Shown: positions 59,871-61,985 of the stretch, piece after piece
Layout of the letters: each line of letters begins with the position of its first letter
Numbering within the stretch: the first letter of the stretch is position 1
Source: Bacillota bacterium
GTDB lineage: Bacteria; Bacillota; Clostridia; Christensenellales; Aristaeellaceae
Reading direction: 5' to 3'
Length of the DNA: 61,985 nucleotides
Assembly: GCA_023411175.1 (NCBI GenBank)
Contig: JAEYPB010000068.1
Location: 1-61,985 of the forward strand
Made by a program: the position numbers and the translations under genes
Notes under the pieces: model-generated
Database searches by the model: none
Told to the model about the DNA's origin: nothing
Seen by the model: the letters and a program-made list of their open reading frames with translations, nothing else

Positions 59871-61985
59871 ATGAAGCGCATCTTCGCTCTACTCGTCTCG
59901 GCGGCGCTTCTTTTGACCGGCTCCGCCTTCTCGGAGGGCACCGAACCGGCCCCGACCGCCGCCTTCGGCGGCGTTCAGGGCATGCCGTTTGTGGTCGCCC
60001 GGCTGGACGATCAACTGTACTACACGATGCAATACGAAGCGCCCTCGGATGGCGAAGCCATGCCGGACGCGCTGTGGGTTTATAAAGACGGCGAGGCGGT
60101 GAAAATTGCCGACGTCTCCGCCGGCGCGGCCTACGTCCCGATGGACGGGGCGATCTACTATCTGGACGGCGAAGACTCCGCCCTTCTGATGGCGCTGGAC
60201 GTCGCGAGCGGCGAGGTTGCCCTCGCGATGGATCTGGGCTTTCAGGGTGCGCTCCTGACCCCTTCCATGAAAGGGCTTCTGGTGCGCGGTCTCGTCGAGC
60301 CCGGCGTGTTCGCCAGCCGCCTGTACGATGCCCAAAGCCATGCCCTCGTGCCCTCGGATATCGACCCCACCGGGGAATACCGGGACTTCGGCAGCTTCGA
60401 GACGCTTCTGACCGCCACCGGCCTCCGCCTGCGCGCGGAGGGGAGCGATGCGTGGCAGAGCGTCTACTCGGGCGAAATCGCGGCGCAAGCGGCGCATGGC
60501 GGCGCGCTCTACTATCTTATTAAACAGGAGTACCTGGAGTCTTCCTACGCGGAAATCTACCGCTTTGACCCGGCGACCGGCGAAAACGCCTACGCCACCC
60601 AGGCTGATGGGGAATTCGAAGGCGCGATGGTGTCTGCTGCGGACGCGCTGGTGCTGGCGGGCCCCCAGGGCGTGGTGGCGGTCGATCCGGAGGGCGGCGA
60701 AATCATCCCGCTCTACCAGCCGGAAGCGCCCTTGATCGATCCGGCCCTCGTTCAGACCGGCGACGCACTGCTTCTGTATGCGCGCCCGGACGCCGTTTCG
60801 CCCCGGCAGTTCGTGATCGCCCTTGATCCGCGCTTCGAAGCACCCGAGCCCACGGCGAAACCCACCGCCACACCCGCCCGCGACCTCGCGCGCGGCGCGC
60901 GGGGCGAAGACGTGCTCAGGCTGCAGACGCGGCTGAACGAACTGGGCTATCCCGCGGGCAAGGAGGACGGCATCTTCGGCGCGTCCACCTACGGCGCGGT
61001 GCGCTATTTCCAGGACGCGCTGGGCGTCAGCCAAAGCGGCGTGGCCACGGTGGATCTGCAGGCGTCGCTACGCTCGGCCTACGCGCCGGAGTTCAAGGAA
61101 TTCGTCACGCTGGAGGGCGGCAACCGGGGCATCCGCGTCGAGGCGCTGCAGGCTCGGCTTCGCGCGCTGGGCTACACCGCCGCGAAGGTGGACGGCTCCT
61201 ACGGCGGGCGCACCGCCGATGCGGTGGTACTCTTCCAGCGGGAGGCCGGGCTCAAAGCCACCGGCGTCGCCTCGGTGACCACGCTCCGCGCGCTGATGGC
61301 GGACGACGCGCCCGCCTGCAACACCTATATCACGCTGCGAAGGGGCGATTCCGCCGACGCCGTCGCGGAACTCAAGGCGCGGCTCAAGGAACTGGGCTAC
61401 TACGCAGGCGAAGAATCAAACACCTATGACAGCCGCACGATGGACGCCGTAAAGCTCTTTCAGAAGACCGCCGGCATGTCGGCGGACGGCGTGGCCGGGG
61501 CGAAAACCCAGCAGGCGCTGTTCTCGTCCCGCGCGCCGAAGTGCCGCGCGTTTATCGAACTGCGCTACGGCGATTCGGGCCCCCGCGTCCGGGAACTTCA
61601 ATCCCGCCTGAAGAAATTGGGCTATTTCGATGGCACGCTGGGCGGCAACTTCGGCACAAAGACCCGCACCGCCGTGCGCGCGTTCCAGCGGTCGCTGGAC
61701 ATGCGGGAGACCGGCATCGCGACGGTCGGCCTGCAGGAGGCGCTGCGTGACGCCGCTGCCACCGCGACGCCGACACCGAAGCCTACGCGCACCCCGAAAC
61801 CCACCCCAACGCCGAAGCCTACGCGAACCCCGAAACCGACCCCGACCCCGAAGCCTACCGAAGCGCCCACCGAGGCGCCTACCGTAGCGCCCACCGATGC
61901 GCCCACCGAGGCCCCCACCGACGCGCCCACCGAAGCTCCTACCGAAGCGCCCACCGAGGCCCCCCCCGCAGCGCCCCCCGCAGCG
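59871..61985 (+). CDS. Secreted multi-domain peptidoglycan-binding protein, 3' truncated by window end
   Basis: An open frame of at least 705 codons running off the window. GAGGAGGG precedes the ATG. The signal peptide is MKRIFALLVSAALLLTGSA with cleavage near FSEG. Residues 25-330 look like a repeat beta domain of the DUF5050/propeller kind (LYYTMQYE, AIYYLDGEDS and GALYYLIKQ). Four PG_binding_1 domains follow, starting near 339, 413, 488 and 563, each with the pattern LQxRLxxLGY...FG..T...V..FQ. From about residue 628 a linker of Thr-Pro-Lys and then Pro-Thr-Glu-Ala repeats continues to the edge. A further catalytic or anchoring domain may lie beyond. Confidence 0.88.
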   Translation, partial: MKRIFALLVSAALLLTGSAFSEGTEPAPTAAFGGVQGMPFVVARLDDQLYYTMQYEAPSDGEAMPDALWVYKDGEAVKIADVSAGAAYVPMDGAIYYLDGEDSALLMALDVASGEVALAMDLGFQGALLTPSMKGLLVRGLVEPGVFASRLYDAQSHALVPSDIDPTGEYRDFGSFETLLTATGLRLRAEGSDAWQSVYSGEIAAQAAHGGALYYLIKQEYLESSYAEIYRFDPATGENAYATQADGEFEGAMVSAADALVLAGPQGVVAVDPEGGEIIPLYQPEAPLIDPALVQTGDALLLYARPDAVSPRQFVIALDPRFEAPEPTAKPTATPARDLARGARGEDVLRLQTRLNELGYPAGKEDGIFGASTYGAVRYFQDALGVSQSGVATVDLQASLRSAYAPEFKEFVTLEGGNRGIRVEALQARLRALGYTAAKVDGSYGGRTADAVVLFQREAGLKATGVASVTTLRALMADDAPACNTYITLRRGDSADAVAELKARLKELGYYAGEESNTYDSRTMDAVKLFQKTAGMSADGVAGAKTQQALFSSRAPKCRAFIELRYGDSGPRVRELQSRLKKLGYFDGTLGGNFGTKTRTAVRAFQRSLDMRETGIATVGLQEALRDAAATATPTPKPTRTPKPTPTPKPTRTPKPTPTPKPTEAPTEAPTVAPTDAPTEAPTDAPTEAPTEAPTEAPPAAPPAA

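Noticed and set aside
61756..61985. Right-edge repeat as a non-coding tandem array
   Set aside because: It continues the secreted protein's reading frame as a Thr/Pro-rich linker.

Overview
This window (about 62 kb, roughly 63% G+C) looks like the chromosome of a strictly anaerobic, high-G+C Clostridia-type Gram-positive bacterium. The evidence is strong GGAGG ribosome sites, Rex, DhaL/DegV and NusG-domain-II/Gx-transporter genes, oxygen-sensitive enzymes (glycyl radical enzyme, HdrABC, corrinoid-type methyltransferase) and secreted proteins with Pro/Thr-rich linkers. I saw no rRNA, tRNA, CRISPR array, transposase or phage gene. Placement below class level is a guess.

Layout. 0-20 kb is carbohydrate and signalling territory: a GH4 alpha-galactosidase, a chemotaxis receptor behind a sigma-28-type promoter, an aldo/keto reductase with a serine hydrolase, a CUT1 sugar ABC importer without its own ATPase, a ROK regulator, a complete CUT2 (LsrB/RhaS-like) importer with two permeases, a divergent RpiB-like isomerase lacking a conserved histidine, and a stand-alone MtaB-like methanol:corrinoid methyltransferase homologue.

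20.7-32.9 kb is the most striking part. It is a twelve-gene minus-strand block: rex, fumC, hdrB, hdrC, hdrA, flxD (mvhD), flxC, flxB, flxA, frdB, frdA and an AspT/YidE-type carrier. It reads as an NADH-linked, probably electron-bifurcating FlxABCD-HdrABC complex genetically fused to a soluble fumarate reductase with fumarase and a dicarboxylate-type carrier.

33-40 kb holds a GH42 beta-galactosidase with a divergent AraC regulator, and a four-gene membrane/lipid-flavoured operon (DhaL-DegV fusion, DUF1295, DUF2177, alpha/beta hydrolase). 40.4-47 kb is a flavin redox island: a TetR-led operon of flavodoxin-like and FMN_bind proteins, a secreted C39-like protein, then an exported FMN_bind/FAD reductase of the fumarate/urocanate reductase type with NusG-domain-II and Gx-transporter genes.

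47-57 kb has a secreted leucine-rich repeat protein, then a divergent XRE-cupin regulator and an operon for trans-4-hydroxy-L-proline catabolism: HypD activase, HypD glycyl radical dehydratase, pyrroline-5-carboxylate dehydrogenase and an Xaa-Pro aminopeptidase. Together these would take Xaa-Hyp peptides to glutamate. tcdA, a K+-independent-type membrane pyrophosphatase (hppA) with a long leader, and a truncated secreted peptidoglycan-binding protein close the window. A composite palindromic repeat recurs at several gene ends.
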